From Nocardia sp. CDC159 (GTDB lineage: Bacteria > Actinomycetota > Actinomycetes > Mycobacteriales > Mycobacteriaceae): a DNA stretch of 64,000 nt. The position numbers and the translations under genes are program-made. A model generated the notes under the pieces. The model was not told the origin of the DNA and did not search any database. It saw only the letters and a list, made by a program, of their open reading frames with translations. Positions 25,238 through 33,782 of the stretch are shown here, piece by piece; position 1 is the first letter of the stretch, and every line of letters starts with the position of its first letter. The stretch lies in assembly GCF_023740735.1 (NCBI RefSeq), contig NZ_JAMRXH010000017.1:1-64000 (forward strand), given 5' to 3'.

Positions 25238-25641
25238 TACCGGAGTCGTTCCACCGTCCCGGGTTTCGCGCCGACGGTGAGGATCTTGTCGGGCACCACG
25301 CGCACCACGACGCGGACCTTGTCGGGGGTCTCGGCGCGGAACGGGGCGCCGGTGTACTCCACCGACAGCGAGTCGATCAGCTCGCGCCCGCCCTGTTCGG
25401 TCAGCTCCGCGCGACCGCGCACCTCCACATAGTCGCCGTCGGCCTCGACGAGGATGCTGACGTGCGGATCGCGCTCCAGATTGGTGTATTTGCGGCGGTC
25501 CTTCAGGGTGGAGAAGTAGACCGCCTCGTCGTCTGCGCGCACCCACACCAGGCTGGTCTGCGGGGTGCCGTCCGGCTGGACCGTGGCGACCACGCCGTAA
25601 TGCGGTGCGGCGAACAGTTTTCGGACCTTCTCGGCAAGCAT
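25237..25641 (-). CDS. PPOX-class F420/FMN-dependent protein
   Basis: This 134-residue split-beta-barrel flavoprotein resembles the pyridoxamine-5'-phosphate-oxidase-like family, many of whose actinobacterial members use F420. Visible blocks are YGVVATVQPDGTPQTSLVWV, STLKDRRKYTNLERDPHVSI and the GDYVEVRGRAEL strand. The ATG at 25641 has AGGA seven bases upstream; a GTG two codons earlier is possible. It lies just upstream of the LacI gene on the same strand. No functional link to sugar uptake is evident. Confidence 0.85.
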   Translation of the reverse strand: MLAEKVRKLFAAPHYGVVATVQPDGTPQTSLVWVRADDEAVYFSTLKDRRKYTNLERDPHVSILVEADGDYVEVRGRAELTEQGGRELIDSLSVEYTGAPFRAETPDKVRVVVRVVPDKILTVGAKPGTVERLR

Positions 25642-25696
25642 GGGCACATCCTATGACAGGCCCCTGGACGTGAGGTGGATCACGTTCTATCGTCAT

Positions 25697-25708
25697 GACA
25701 ACGTTGTC
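25697..25708. promoter_or_regulatory. Candidate LacI operator before the FrcB-like gene
   Basis: GACAACGTTGTC is a perfect 12-base palindrome with the central CG common in LacI-family operators. It lies about 30 bases before the binding-protein ATG, in a position to block the promoter of the importer operon. A close copy lies at 25226-25237. Confidence 0.65.
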
Positions 25709-25736
25709 TGACGCAACTTTTCGCAGGAGCACAATG

Positions 25737-26744
25737 ATGTCCTCTCGTGCCGTCCGCTTCACCGCCGCCCTGGCCGTCGCCGTCGTCACCCTCACCGCCT
25801 GCGGCAGCGGCTCCGGCGACAAGATCACGGTGGGTCTGATCACCAAGACCGACACCAATCCGTTCTTCGTGAAGATGAAGGAGGGCGCGCAGCGGGAGGC
25901 CGATGCGGCGGGCGTCGAATTGCTCACCGCGGCAGGAAAATTCGACGGCGACAATGCCAGTCAGGTGACCGCGCTCGAGAATATGGTGGCCGCCGGGGCG
26001 AAGGGCATTCTCATCGCCGCCAGCGACACCAAGGCCATCGTGCCCGCGATCGAGAAGGCTCGCGCCAAGGGCGTCCAGGTCATCGCGCTGGACACGCCCA
26101 CCGAGCCGCGCAGCGCGGTCGACGCGCTGTTCGCCACCGACAACTTCGCCGCCGGGCAGCTGATCGGCAAGTACGCCAAGGCCGTTCAGGGCGACCGACC
26201 CGCGAAGATCGCGATGATCGATCTCAATCCCGGGGTGACCGTAGGTGTGCTGCGGCACAACGGATTTCTGTCCGGCTACGGCGCGGCGCAGGCCACCCCG
26301 GAGATGACCCAGGACGTCTCGGCCCCGAATGTGGTGTGCGCCCAGCCCGCTCAGGGCGACCAGGCCAAGGCGCAGACCGCGATGGAGACCTGTCTGCAGA
26401 GGGACCCGGACATCAACGTCGTCTACACCATCAATGAGCAGTCGGCGCTGGGCGCGTACACGGCGCTGAAGACCGCGGGCAAGGAGAACGGCGTCCTGGT
26501 CGTCTCGGTCGACGGCGGCTGCACCGGCGTGCGGGCCGTGCAGGAGGGCAAGATCGCGGCGACCTCACAGCAGTATCCGCTGAAGATGGCCTCGCAAGGC
26601 GTTGCGGCGGTAGTGGATTTCGCCAAGAACGGAAAGAAGACCTCCGGCTACACCGACACCGGCGTCACGCTCATCACGGCGAAACCACAACCGGGCGTGG
26701 AATCCAAGGACGTGCGGTACGGCCTGGACAACTGCTGGGGCTGA
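25737..26744 (+). CDS. Sugar ABC transporter substrate-binding lipoprotein (FrcB/RbsB-like)
   Basis: This 335-residue lipoprotein has a signal peptide ending in LTAC with the lipidated Cys at residue 22. The mature part fits the fructose/ribose-binding family: VGLITKTDTNPFFVKMKEGA, then AGAKGILIAASDTKAI and DTPTEP. It would deliver a pentose or hexose to the permease encoded next. The ATG at 25737 has AGGAG at a seven-base spacing; another ATG lies one codon earlier. It opens the importer operon downstream of a LacI-type operator. Confidence 0.88.
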   Translation: MSSRAVRFTAALAVAVVTLTACGSGSGDKITVGLITKTDTNPFFVKMKEGAQREADAAGVELLTAAGKFDGDNASQVTALENMVAAGAKGILIAASDTKAIVPAIEKARAKGVQVIALDTPTEPRSAVDALFATDNFAAGQLIGKYAKAVQGDRPAKIAMIDLNPGVTVGVLRHNGFLSGYGAAQATPEMTQDVSAPNVVCAQPAQGDQAKAQTAMETCLQRDPDINVVYTINEQSALGAYTALKTAGKENGVLVVSVDGGCTGVRAVQEGKIAATSQQYPLKMASQGVAAVVDFAKNGKKTSGYTDTGVTLITAKPQPGVESKDVRYGLDNCWG

Positions 26745-26748
26745 GCCG

Positions 26749-27732
26749 ATGACCACCACTTCCGCCGCGCCGAAGCCCTCGGCGCTGACCCGCGTGGTCG
26801 CCCTGCCGAACTTCGGCCCGGTCGCCGCGATCGTCCTCGCCGTCGCGTTCTTCGCCGCCCAGTCCGACCGCTTCCTGACCGGCGGCAACCTCTCGCTGAT
26901 CGTGCAGCAGGTGATGGTGGTCGGCACGCTGGCGATCGGCCAGACGCTGATCATCCTCACCGCCGGAATCGACCTGTCCAACGGCGCGGTCATGGCGCTG
27001 GGCAATATCGTGATCACCAAGCTGGCCGTCGATTCGGGCGTGCCGCCGCTGGCGGCGATCGCGCTGGGGCTGGCGTTGACGGCCGGATTCGGTTTGCTCA
27101 ACGGTTCTTTGGTGAGTCTGCTGCGGCTGCCGCCGTTCATCGTCACCCTCGGCACCTACGGCATCGCGTTCGCGCTGACCCACATCTATTCCAAGGAACA
27201 GACGATCTCGGGCCTGCCCGGCGCACTCACCTTCTTCGGCAAGACCTTTCCCGTCGGCGACACCGATATCACCTACGGATCGGTGGCGATGCTGGTGCTG
27301 TTCGGTATCGCCTGGTATGTGCTGCGCCAGACCGCGGCCGGGCGACACGTCTACGCGGTGGGCAACAATCCGGAGGCGGCGCGGCTCACCGGAATCGACA
27401 CGCGCCGCGTGCTGCTCGGCGTCTACACCGCCGCGGGCCTGATCTACGGGCTGGCGGCGCTGCTGCTGGTGGCGCGGACCGGGGTCGGGGATCCCAACGC
27501 GGGGCAGACCGACAACCTCGACTCCATCACCGCGGTCGTGCTCGGCGGGACCAGCCTGTTCGGCGGGCGCGGCAGCGTGATCGGCACGCTGCTGGGGGCG
27601 TTGATCGTGGGCATCATCCGAAATGGGCTGCAGCTCATGGGAGTCGCCTCGATCTATCAGACGCTGATCACCGGCGTGCTGGTGATCGCGGCGGTGGCGA
27701 TCGATCAGTTCAACCGGGGGAGGCAGAAGTGA
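26749..27732 (+). CDS. Sugar ABC transporter permease (FrcC/RbsC-like)
   Basis: This 327-residue BPD_transp_2 permease has about nine hydrophobic segments. TAGIDLSNGAVMA marks the family EAA-like region near the N-terminal third, and GGTSLFGGRGSV is the conserved C-terminal loop. It starts 4 bases after the binding-protein stop and its stop overlaps the ATPase start (GTGA). It would form the channel of the importer. Confidence 0.92.
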   Translation: MTTTSAAPKPSALTRVVALPNFGPVAAIVLAVAFFAAQSDRFLTGGNLSLIVQQVMVVGTLAIGQTLIILTAGIDLSNGAVMALGNIVITKLAVDSGVPPLAAIALGLALTAGFGLLNGSLVSLLRLPPFIVTLGTYGIAFALTHIYSKEQTISGLPGALTFFGKTFPVGDTDITYGSVAMLVLFGIAWYVLRQTAAGRHVYAVGNNPEAARLTGIDTRRVLLGVYTAAGLIYGLAALLLVARTGVGDPNAGQTDNLDSITAVVLGGTSLFGGRGSVIGTLLGALIVGIIRNGLQLMGVASIYQTLITGVLVIAAVAIDQFNRGRQK

Positions 27733-28514
27733 GCGAGCCGGTGCTGCGGGCGACGGGGTTGGTCAAACGCTTCGGGCACGTCACCGCGCTGGACGGCGCG
27801 GACTTCGATCTGTATCCGAACGAGATCCTGGCGGTCATCGGCGACAACGGAGCCGGGAAATCCACTCTGATCAAGGCGCTTTCGGGTGCGCTGGTGCCCG
27901 ACGAGGGGGGGATCTTCCTCGGCGGCAGGCGGGTGCGGTTCCGGCGGCCCATCGATGCGCGGCGGGCGGGCATCGAGACGGTGTATCAGGATCTGGCCGT
28001 CGCGCCCGCGCTGGACGTCGCCGACAATCTGTTCCTGGGCCGGGAATTGCGGCGGCGGGGCCCGCTCGGATCGGTGTTCCGGCTGATCGACAAGGAGCGG
28101 ATGATCCGAGAAGCCCAGCAGCACATGGCGAATCTGAAGATCGGCATTCGGTCGATGCGCCAACCGGTGGAGACGCTGTCGGGCGGACAGCGCCAGGGCG
28201 TGGCGGTGGCGCGCAGTGCGGCGTTCGCCCGGCATGTGGTGATCATGGACGAGCCGACCGCGGCGCTGGGGGTGAAGGAGACCGGGATGGTGCTCGATCT
28301 CATTCGCGAGGTCCGCGACCGCGGTCTGGCCGTCATCGTCATTAGCCACAACATGCCCAATGTGTTCGAGATCGCCGACCGGGTGCACATCCAGCGGCTC
28401 GGGCGGCGGGTGGCGGTGATCCGACCGCACGAATTCTCGATGTCCGACGCCGTCGCCATCATGACCGGCGCGATGGCGGGCACCGAGGTGGACGACCATC
28501 GCGTCGGGGAGTGA
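27729..28514 (+). CDS. Sugar ABC transporter ATP-binding protein (FrcA-like)
   Basis: This 261-residue single-domain ATPase has Walker A GDNGAGKST (about 39-47), signature LSGGQRQ, Walker B IMDEPTAALG and switch ISHNMPNVFEIADRVHI. The last block is typical of FrcA-type subunits. It starts with GTG overlapping the permease stop by 4 bases. With the two genes upstream it makes a complete importer, the second carbohydrate uptake system in the window. Confidence 0.92.
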   Translation: MSEPVLRATGLVKRFGHVTALDGADFDLYPNEILAVIGDNGAGKSTLIKALSGALVPDEGGIFLGGRRVRFRRPIDARRAGIETVYQDLAVAPALDVADNLFLGRELRRRGPLGSVFRLIDKERMIREAQQHMANLKIGIRSMRQPVETLSGGQRQGVAVARSAAFARHVVIMDEPTAALGVKETGMVLDLIREVRDRGLAVIVISHNMPNVFEIADRVHIQRLGRRVAVIRPHEFSMSDAVAIMTGAMAGTEVDDHRVGE

Positions 28515-28531
28515 ACCGGCCGGGTCCCGAA

Positions 28532-29563
28532 TCAGCGTTGGGTGGGCAGCAGACCGTGCCGGTGCGTGCCCAGGACCTGGTCGCTGACCTGGGCCTCTAG
28601 CTCGGCCGAGAAGCCGGTGCGCCGACTCCGCACCGCGGCGCGCACCTCCGCTGCCACCAGATCGGCATTGATCTGGGCCGCCGCGGCCGCTCCCGCCGCG
28701 GCGGCCGCACCCACCTGCGCGGACGGGTCGGTGACATTTCCCGCGGCCCAGACGCCGGGGATCTCGGTCCGGCCGGTGGGGTCGGCGGCGATGAATTCGC
28801 CCGCGCCGCTGGGGTGTTCGATCGGATACAGGCCCAGGGTGGCCAGGAATTCGGCGCGGGCGGTCATGCGCGGCCCGACCGCGAGCGCCTCGAGGGCGAC
28901 GATCCGCCCGTCAGCCAGCCGCACCCCGGTCAGCCGGTCGTCGGTGACCAGCACCTGCGCCACCGCACCCTCGACGATGCGGATGTCGCGCGCCGCCAGC
29001 TGTTCGGCCTGCTCGCCGGTGGGCGGCGTGGTCTGGGCGAGATAGACGACCCGGTCGCTCAACTGTCGAAACAGCTGTGCCACATGCCCGGACAGCGGGC
29101 CGTTGCCCAGCACGCCGATGACCCGGTCACGGACCTCCCATCCGTGGCAGTACGGGCAATGCAGGACGTCGCGTCCCCATCGCTCGCGCAGGCCCGCGAT
29201 CTCGGGCAACTCGTCGATCAGTCCGGTGGTCACCAGCAGCCGCCGCGCCCGGACCGATCGACCGTCGGCCAGTTCGACGACGAATCCCGCCTCGTCCCGG
29301 GCCGCCGTCACCACCGCGCCGTCGATCACCCGGCCGCCGTAGGACGCCACCTCGGCACGTCCGCGCGCGAGCAGTTCGCTCGGCGGCATGCCGTCGCGTG
29401 CGAGCAGACCGTGCACCCCGTCCGCCGGGGCGTTGCGCGGCGCGCCCGCGTCGATCACCAGTACCGAGCGCCGGGACCGGGCCAGCATGAGCGCGCCGTT
29501 CAATCCCGCCGCGCCGCCGCCGATCACCACCACGTCGTATTCGTCGTTCCACTGTTCGGTCAT
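28532..29563 (-). CDS. Thioredoxin-reductase-like NAD(P)/FAD oxidoreductase
   Basis: This 343-residue flavoprotein has the FAD motif VVVIGGGAAGLNGAL at residues 11-26, the redox pair CPYCHGWE (Cys136 and Cys139), a second nucleotide motif GVLGNGPLSGH and the C-terminal AAGNVTDPSAQVG. It fits the thioredoxin-reductase-like group that lacks an adjacent thioredoxin. The Ala-rich C-terminal tail is slightly longer than usual. ATG at 29563 has GGAGG eight bases upstream. It diverges from the XRE-cupin gene, with which it shares a palindromic control region. Confidence 0.88.
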   Translation of the reverse strand: MTEQWNDEYDVVVIGGGAAGLNGALMLARSRRSVLVIDAGAPRNAPADGVHGLLARDGMPPSELLARGRAEVASYGGRVIDGAVVTAARDEAGFVVELADGRSVRARRLLVTTGLIDELPEIAGLRERWGRDVLHCPYCHGWEVRDRVIGVLGNGPLSGHVAQLFRQLSDRVVYLAQTTPPTGEQAEQLAARDIRIVEGAVAQVLVTDDRLTGVRLADGRIVALEALAVGPRMTARAEFLATLGLYPIEHPSGAGEFIAADPTGRTEIPGVWAAGNVTDPSAQVGAAAAAGAAAAAQINADLVAAEVRAAVRSRRTGFSAELEAQVSDQVLGTHRHGLLPTQR

Positions 29564-29609
29564 TCGGACCACCTCCATGCCCCGACCATGCGGGCGACCG
29601 GGCGAATCC

Positions 29610-29636
29610 GGCAAGGAAGTTTGCCGAAGTGGCAAA
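29610..29636. promoter_or_regulatory. Three alternating half-sites in the divergent promoter
   Basis: GGCAA, TTGCC and GGCAA occur at 29610, 29621 and 29631. The last two form TTTGCC-GAAGT-GGCAAA, a perfect palindrome; the first two form a second with a 6-base centre. The array lies between the flavoprotein and the XRE-cupin regulator and ends 9 bases before the latter's ATG. It is the probable operator of that regulator. Confidence 0.55.
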
Positions 29637-29644
29637 ATCAAAGG

Positions 29645-30229
29645 ATGGACGACATCGATCGGGCCCTCGACGCGGTCGGTCCCCGACTGCGCGAACTGCG
29701 CCGGCAGCGTCGCACCACGCTGGCCGAATTGTCCGCGGCCACCGGCATTTCGGTGAGCACCCTCTCGCGCCTGGAATCGGGCGCGCGGCGACCCACCCTG
29801 GAACAGCTGCTGCCGCTGGCCCGCGCCCACGGCGTCACCCTCGACGAACTCGTCGACGCACCGGAGACCGGTGACCCGCGGATTCATCTGCGCCCGGTCA
29901 CCCGGCACGATATGACCATGGTCCCGCTGACCCGGCGAGCCGGTGGGATCCAGGCGTACAAGATCGTGATCGGACCGGACGACCGCCCCCGCACCCCCGA
30001 ACCGAAGACCCACGAGGGTTACGAGTGGCTCTATGTGCTCGACGGTCGGCTGCGCGTCGTCCTCGGCGAGCACGATCTGGAGCTGACCCCCGGTGAGGCC
30101 GCGGAATTCGACACCCGCGTCCCGCACTGGTTCGGCGCGGCCGACTCCCGGCCGGTCGAATTCCTGGTCCTGTTCGGTAAGCAGGGTGAACGCGCGCATC
30201 TGCGGGCCGCACCGAAGCAACGGGGGTAG
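29645..30229 (+). CDS. XRE-family regulator with C-terminal cupin
   Basis: This 194-residue protein has an HTH_3 domain (about 10-65; TLAELSAATGISVSTLSRLESGARRP) and a cupin sensor (about 115-185; HEGYEWLYVLDGRLRV, then PHWFG). Proteins of this design often repress a neighbouring metabolic or redox gene until a small ligand binds the cupin. The ATG at 29645 is almost at the edge of the operator array, with only AAAGG before it, so the mRNA may be leaderless or nearly so. Confidence 0.88.
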   Translation: MDDIDRALDAVGPRLRELRRQRRTTLAELSAATGISVSTLSRLESGARRPTLEQLLPLARAHGVTLDELVDAPETGDPRIHLRPVTRHDMTMVPLTRRAGGIQAYKIVIGPDDRPRTPEPKTHEGYEWLYVLDGRLRVVLGEHDLELTPGEAAEFDTRVPHWFGAADSRPVEFLVLFGKQGERAHLRAAPKQRG

Positions 30230-30295
30230 CGGCTCCCAGCAAATACACAGCCACGACACAGCACCGCGCCACGCGGCGGCGGCACGCTCGGCGAG

Positions 30296-32341
30296 ATGAG
30301 TGTCATGCTGTCCGAACCGACTGTCGTCGAAGCCACGCCGCCGGTCCGGCGTGATCGCCGCGCCTGGTCGCTGGTCGCGCTGCTGGTCGCGACCGCGGCC
30401 CTGTACCTGTGGAATCTCGGTGCGAGCGGCTGGGCGAATCAGTTCTACGCGGCGGCCGTGCAGGCCGGATCCACCAGTTGGAAGGCAATGCTGTTCGGTT
30501 CCACCGACGCGGCGAATTCGATCACGGTGGACAAGACGCCGGGCGCGCTGTGGGTGATGGACATCTCGGCGCGGCTGTTCGGATTCGATGCGTGGAGTCT
30601 GCTGGCGCCGCAGGCACTGGCGGGCGTCGCCGCGGTGGCGGTGCTGTATGCCGCGGTGCGGCGGGTCGCCGGGCACGGCGCGGGGCTGCTCGCCGGGGCG
30701 GTGCTGGCGTCGACCCCGGTGGCGGCGTTGATGTTTCGCTACGACAATCCGGACGCGCTGCTGGTACTGCTGCTGACGGTGGCGGCCTACTGTGTGCTGC
30801 GGGCCACCGAAAAGGACGCCGCGGCCCGGTGGTTGCCGCTGGCCGGGGTGGCGATCGGATGCGGTTTCCTCACCAAGATGATGCAGGCGTTCCTCGTGCT
30901 GCCCGCCTTCGCGCTGGTGTATCTGCTCGCGGCCCACGTTCCGTGGCGGGCGCGACTGCTTCGCTCGGTGGGCGCGGTGCTGGCGGTCGTGGTGTCGGCG
31001 GGCTGGTATCCGGCGCTGGTGGCGCTGTGGCCCGCGGACTCGAGGCCCTACATCGGCGGCTCGCAGCACAACAGCGTGCTGGAATTGGCGTTGGGCTACA
31101 ACGGTTTCGGGCGCATCACCGGCAACGAGCCGGGTGGGCTGGGCAATACCGATTTCGATGCCGGATGGGCTCGGCTGTTCGGTGATCAGATGGGTGGTCA
31201 GATCGCCTGGCTGCTCCCCGCGGCGCTCGTACTGGGCGTGGCCGGGCTGTGGGCGCTGCGCCGCGCCCCGCGCACGGATGCCGCGCGGGCGGCGCTGCTG
31301 CTGTGGCTGGGCTGGTTGGTGGTCACCGGCGTCGTCTTCAGCTTCGCGGGCGGCATCCTGCATCCGTACTACACGGTCGCGCTCGCACCCGCGATCGGCG
31401 GTTCGGTGGGGATCGGTGCGGCGCTGATGTGGCGGCGGCGCAGCGATATTCGCGCCGCCGCGGTGTTGTCGGGTGCGGTGCTGCTCACGGTGATCCTGGC
31501 GTGGGTGCTGCTGCGGCGGACGCCCGAGTGGCTGCCGTGGCTGGGCCCGGCGATCGCGGTCACGGGGGTGGTGGCGGCGGTCCTGCTGCTGGGTGTCGGC
31601 CGGATGCCGCGCCGGGTGGCGATCGGTGCGGCGGCCGTGGCCGTCGTGACGAGTCTGGCTGCGCCGGTCGGGTATTCCGTTGCGACCGTAACGACCTCGC
31701 ACGGGGGTCCCATTCCCACTGCCGGGCCGCCGGGGGCAGGGTGGGGCCACTTCCGTCTGGGGAAGGCGGGTGGCCCGTGGGGTGGCCGGAATCCGGGCGG
31801 AGGCGGCAATGGGGCTAATCCCGGTGGCGGCACAGGTGTTTCGGGTGGGAATAGTCCCGACGGCGGGAGTGGCGCTCCCGGCCATGGCGGTGGCCGAGGG
31901 GATTCCGGTGCGAGCAACGCCGTGCCCGGCCCGCACGGTGCTCCGGGAGACGGGATGGGCGGCGGCCCGATGGCCGGACTGTTCGGTGCCGCCGAGCCCG
32001 GTGCGAATATCGTTGCGACGCTGGAGAAAGACGCCGACGAATACACCTGGGCCGCGGCCGCGGTGGGCTCCAACAGCGCGGCGACGTATCAGCTGGCGAT
32101 CCGGTACCCGGTCATGGCGATCGGGGGTTACAACGGCACCGATCCGTCACCCACTCTGGAGCGGTTCGAATCCCTTGTGGCGCAACACAAGATCCACTAC
32201 TTCATCGATGGGCAGACGATGGGTGGCAGGCGGGGCGGCTCGTCCGGTGGCAGTGATGCGGCCCAGCGGATCGCGCAGTGGGTGCGGTCGAACTTCGCCG
32301 CCCGCACAATCGACGGTGTGACGGTCTACGACCTCGGGTGA
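30296..32341 (+). CDS. ArnT/PMT-like membrane glycosyltransferase with glycine-rich insert
   Basis: This 681-residue protein belongs to the PMT_2/GT83-like family of polyprenyl-phosphate-sugar transferases. The N-terminal 460 residues hold about 11-12 membrane helices, with DKTPGALW in the first periplasmic loop, FRYDNPDALL and a Lys-bearing FLTKMMQAF loop. A glycine-, asparagine- and proline-rich stretch (about 468-568) links the membrane part to a C-terminal soluble domain (DADEYTWAAAAVGSNSAA) seen in actinobacterial members. It probably glycosylates a cell-envelope acceptor. ATG at 30296 is assumed; another ATG lies three codons on. Its stop abuts the tRNA-Gly gene. Confidence 0.88.
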   Translation: MSVMLSEPTVVEATPPVRRDRRAWSLVALLVATAALYLWNLGASGWANQFYAAAVQAGSTSWKAMLFGSTDAANSITVDKTPGALWVMDISARLFGFDAWSLLAPQALAGVAAVAVLYAAVRRVAGHGAGLLAGAVLASTPVAALMFRYDNPDALLVLLLTVAAYCVLRATEKDAAARWLPLAGVAIGCGFLTKMMQAFLVLPAFALVYLLAAHVPWRARLLRSVGAVLAVVVSAGWYPALVALWPADSRPYIGGSQHNSVLELALGYNGFGRITGNEPGGLGNTDFDAGWARLFGDQMGGQIAWLLPAALVLGVAGLWALRRAPRTDAARAALLLWLGWLVVTGVVFSFAGGILHPYYTVALAPAIGGSVGIGAALMWRRRSDIRAAAVLSGAVLLTVILAWVLLRRTPEWLPWLGPAIAVTGVVAAVLLLGVGRMPRRVAIGAAAVAVVTSLAAPVGYSVATVTTSHGGPIPTAGPPGAGWGHFRLGKAGGPWGGRNPGGGGNGANPGGGTGVSGGNSPDGGSGAPGHGGGRGDSGASNAVPGPHGAPGDGMGGGPMAGLFGAAEPGANIVATLEKDADEYTWAAAAVGSNSAATYQLAIRYPVMAIGGYNGTDPSPTLERFESLVAQHKIHYFIDGQTMGGRRGGSSGGSDAAQRIAQWVRSNFAARTIDGVTVYDLG

Positions 32342-32417
32342 TGGAGCGGATGACGGGATTCGAACCCGCGACCCTCACCTTGGCAAGGTGATGCGCTACC
32401 AACTGCGCTACATCCGC
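32342..32417 (-). tRNA. tRNA-Gly (GCC)
   Basis: Read on the minus strand the gene begins GCGGATGTAGCGCAGTTGG, has the T-loop GGTTCGAATCC and ends in CATCCGC plus T and an encoded CCA. The anticodon in the CTTGCCAAG loop is GCC. The seven-base acceptor stem is perfect. The encoded CCA touches the stop codon of the glycosyltransferase on the other strand. Confidence 0.97.
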
Positions 32418-32482
32418 ATTTCGCCGTCCGGCGGCGAGAAGAAACAATAGCCCATGGGTGCCGAAAACCGCGAATCGCCTGT

Positions 32483-33493
32483 TCAGCCGACCGGCTGCGG
32501 TGTCAGCGCGGCCAATCGGGCCAGCCGCGCATGCGATTCGAGGCGGGGGTCGCGGTCGAAGGTGCTGGTGTGCACGAGGATCTCGTCCGCGCCGGTGCGG
32601 GCGATCAGCCGCTCGAGCGCCTCGGCGACCGCGTCCTCGGTGCCGTGGATGTGGCCGCGCAGGGATTCGTCGAAGATGCGGCGCTCCCGCGCGGACATCT
32701 CCGCGGGCCGCACGGTCTCCGGGGGCACCAGCACCGGGAATTCGCCGCGGGTGCGGGAGTAGGCGGCGGCCCACGCCTCGGGGATCAGCAGCCGTGCGGC
32801 CTCGGCGTCGGAGTCGGCGATCAGCACCGTCGAGGACACCATCACGTAGGGCGCCGCGCCCCACGGGGTGGGCCGGAACTCCTCGCGATACCGCTCGATC
32901 GCCTCGACCATCGCATCCTCACCGCGCACGGCCGCGATGACCAGCGGCAGGCCGAATCGCGACGCCCGCTGCGCGCCGGAGCCGGTGGCCAGCAGATAGG
33001 CCGGGATCGGCAAACCCTCGGTGGGCCAGGCGTGCACGCCGTCTCGGCCACGCGCCAGATAGTCCAGCAGCTCCGCCAGCTGAGCGTCGAAGGCGTCGGC
33101 ATCGCCGGTGTCGTGGCCGAGCGCGCGCCGCACCCCGCCGGTGAAGCCGACCGAGCGGCCCAGGCCCATATCGATCCGCCCGGGAAACAGCGACTCCAGC
33201 ACGCCGAACTGCTCGGCCACCACCAGCGGTTGATGATTGGGCAGCATCACCCCGCCGGTGCCGACCCGGATCCGGGAGGTCGCCGCGGCCACGGCCGCCG
33301 CCAGCACGGTCGGGGCGGAACCGGCCACGCCGGGCACGCTGTGATGCTCCGACACCCAGAACCGGTGATAGCCCCACCGCTCGGCCAGCCGCGCGAATTC
33401 GACGGTCTCCCGCAGGGCCGCCGGATGACTCTGCCCCTGCCGGACCCGGGACCGATCCAAAATCGAGAATCGAACGGCGCGCAACGAACTCAT
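32483..33493 (-). CDS. Luciferase-like flavin monooxygenase
   Basis: This 336-residue TIM-barrel protein belongs to the luciferase-like monooxygenase superfamily. It has the MsnO8-type pattern: WGYHRFWVSEHHSVPGVAGSAP near the N-terminus, RVGTGGVMLPNHQPLVVAEQFG, then RIDMGLGRSVG. It should use reduced FMN from a partner reductase; the substrate is unknown. ATG at 33493 gives a normal start, although the upstream ribosome-binding site is weak. A TetR-like palindrome lies about 80 bases upstream. Confidence 0.88.
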   Translation of the reverse strand: MSSLRAVRFSILDRSRVRQGQSHPAALRETVEFARLAERWGYHRFWVSEHHSVPGVAGSAPTVLAAAVAAATSRIRVGTGGVMLPNHQPLVVAEQFGVLESLFPGRIDMGLGRSVGFTGGVRRALGHDTGDADAFDAQLAELLDYLARGRDGVHAWPTEGLPIPAYLLATGSGAQRASRFGLPLVIAAVRGEDAMVEAIERYREEFRPTPWGAAPYVMVSSTVLIADSDAEAARLLIPEAWAAAYSRTRGEFPVLVPPETVRPAEMSARERRIFDESLRGHIHGTEDAVAEALERLIARTGADEILVHTSTFDRDPRLESHARLARLAALTPQPVG

Positions 33494-33571
33494 GCCGGAA
33501 ACAACGCTTCGAGCCGAGGAGCATTCCAGCGCCGCGCCCACCAGCGAAAACCTGACAGAAAATTTCGTTCA

Positions 33572-33581
33572 ACCGATCGGT
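33572..33581. promoter_or_regulatory. Perfect 10-base palindrome upstream of the luciferase-like gene
   Basis: ACCGATCGGT lies 79 bases before the monooxygenase ATG. Sites of this kind serve as TetR-family operators in actinobacteria. No TetR gene is adjacent. The sequence is short, so chance occurrence is possible. Confidence 0.3.
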
Positions 33582-33782
33582 AAGGCGGCCCTGTCCGGAA
33601 ATCGTTAAGTCGCACTAAACGCACATGGTGTGACTCGCCCTTGTTCTAACGATGTGCTCGGGGGGAAGATGCAGGTGGATGTGTATGCGGCAGGTCGGGG
33701 AGGCGGTTCCGCAGCGCATCTGAGAATAAGTTTCAGCAAGGCAATCTGCGCCCGGGGACGCGCAATGGCAACGGGAGGGCCA

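Noticed and set aside
28814..29600. Plus-strand frame through the thioredoxin-reductase-like gene joined to the XRE-cupin frame
   Set aside because: Antisense shadow; the real regulator start is the ATG at 29645, as its HTH begins there.
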